A model generated the notes under the pieces. The model did no database searches and was not told where the DNA came from. It worked only from the letters and a program-made list of their open reading frames with translations. Below, piece after piece: positions 63,569-64,000 of a stretch of 64,000 nucleotides of DNA; within the stretch, counting starts at the first letter, position 1, and each line of letters begins with the position of its first letter. Source of the DNA: JAGMES01 sp023128035. GTDB lineage: Bacteria > Bacillota > Halanaerobiia > DY22613. Location: positions 46,435 to 110,434 of the forward strand of contig DAOVRZ010000003.1 in NCBI GenBank assembly GCA_030627905.1, written 5' to 3'. The translations under genes were made by a program, and so were the position numbers.

Positions 63569-64000
63569 TGTAAATCCCTCCACTTAATAATTTATTGTTG
63601 AACGCTCATATCTAATAATGAGTTCAATATAAACCAAATCCTTTGCTCTTAATGTGGTTAACTATTATTCGTTGTTTAAGATATCCTATTTATGAATTTC
63701 GATTTAAAATATCAATTTTCCTTCTTTTCAACAATTTTTTTTAAAATGAAACTATTAAATTATTTTAGTTAATAATGTATTCAAATCTAAAATTTATCTA
63801 TACAGTAACATGTAAAATAAAGTGTGTAAACTCCTAGTGCAGCATAGCTTAATTAAACCCTATATTTCAAAATATATATTCTAAAATATAGACATTATTT
63901 TATATGTGTAGATTTTTTCATTAAATCAATATTTTTACATTTAGAAATAAAACACTTTGCTTAATGTTTTTAGGAAATTCTTTATTTTGGAAGGTTTTAC
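63569..64000. other. Upstream region of the biosynthetic cluster
   Basis: About 430 bases, very AT-rich. No gene is seen. A weak minus-strand promoter (TTGTTG, 17 bases, TATTTT, at about 63737-63708) is possible. CTATATTT/AAATATAG forms a small stem near 63862-63893. A 15-mer at 63827-63841 nearly repeats one in the hydC leader. Confidence 0.35.

Overview
The window looks like a chromosomal segment of a strictly anaerobic, amino-acid-fermenting, low-GC Firmicute with two membranes, most like the Halanaerobiales (an Anoxybacter- or Orenia-like organism; this placement is inferred from gene content, not from a database search). The clues are a complete selenoprotein glycine reductase operon, an electron-bifurcating type [FeFe] hydrogenase, an NAD-linked formate dehydrogenase, and an outer-membrane usher-like barrel protein with a signal peptide at the left edge. 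Nearly all genes lie on the minus strand. No tRNA, rRNA, CRISPR array or intact transposase was seen.

Layout. 1-1270: N-terminal part of an usher-like outer-membrane protein (minus, cut by the window edge). 1583-2467: EamA exporter (plus). 2631-6529: L-asparaginase, RecQ and a small membrane protein. 6628-12300: hydrogenase operon hydC-hydD-hydB-hydA, in which HydB is fused to a GltD/NfnB-like flavoprotein; its leader has a terminator-like hairpin. 12924-19642: the conserved Firmicute block asp23-fakA-degV-recG-rsmD-coaD, divergent from rpmB (19920-20150). 20343: GNAT. 20993-26845: NuoE-NuoF-FdhA-formate transporter operon. 27160-35840: glycine reductase operon grdX-trxB-trxA-grdE-grdA-grdB-grdC-grdD, driven by a clear promoter and a tandem glycine riboswitch with its terminator. 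GrdA and GrdB each contain an in-frame UGA read as selenocysteine, so simple ORF calling breaks both genes. 35879-38550: malic enzyme and two-subunit fumarase. 38738: small unknown protein.

39124-63568 is a biosynthetic gene cluster of 12 co-directional genes and the most notable system here. In transcription order: acyl carrier protein, two B12-type radical SAM enzymes, a glycosyltransferase, GNAT, a chloramphenicol-phosphotransferase-like kinase, a BtrH-like protein, a beta-sandwich protein, a second BtrH-like protein, an 11.5-kb NRPS/PKS megasynthase (C-A-PCP-C-A-PCP-KS-ACP-aminotransferase-C), a NodU/CmcH carbamoyltransferase and a ThiF/MoeB-type E1-like enzyme. Residues read from the A domains predict Ser then Asn; the KS has no AT; the terminal C domain has lost its HHxxxDG motif; and there is no thioesterase. 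The BtrH-like proteins are candidate acyl-transfer release enzymes. The predicted product is an N-acyl or aminoacyl Ser-Asn-beta-amino compound, probably carbamoylated and glycosylated. I do not recognise it as a known pathway.

Several small repeat families are scattered in the window: two ~110-bp hairpin repeats (R1), two or three ~110-bp repeats with TTAACGAC ends (R2), and two large palindromes sharing a core (P). They repeatedly sit exactly at the stop codons of genes (recQ, trxA, grdA, the ThiF-like gene).
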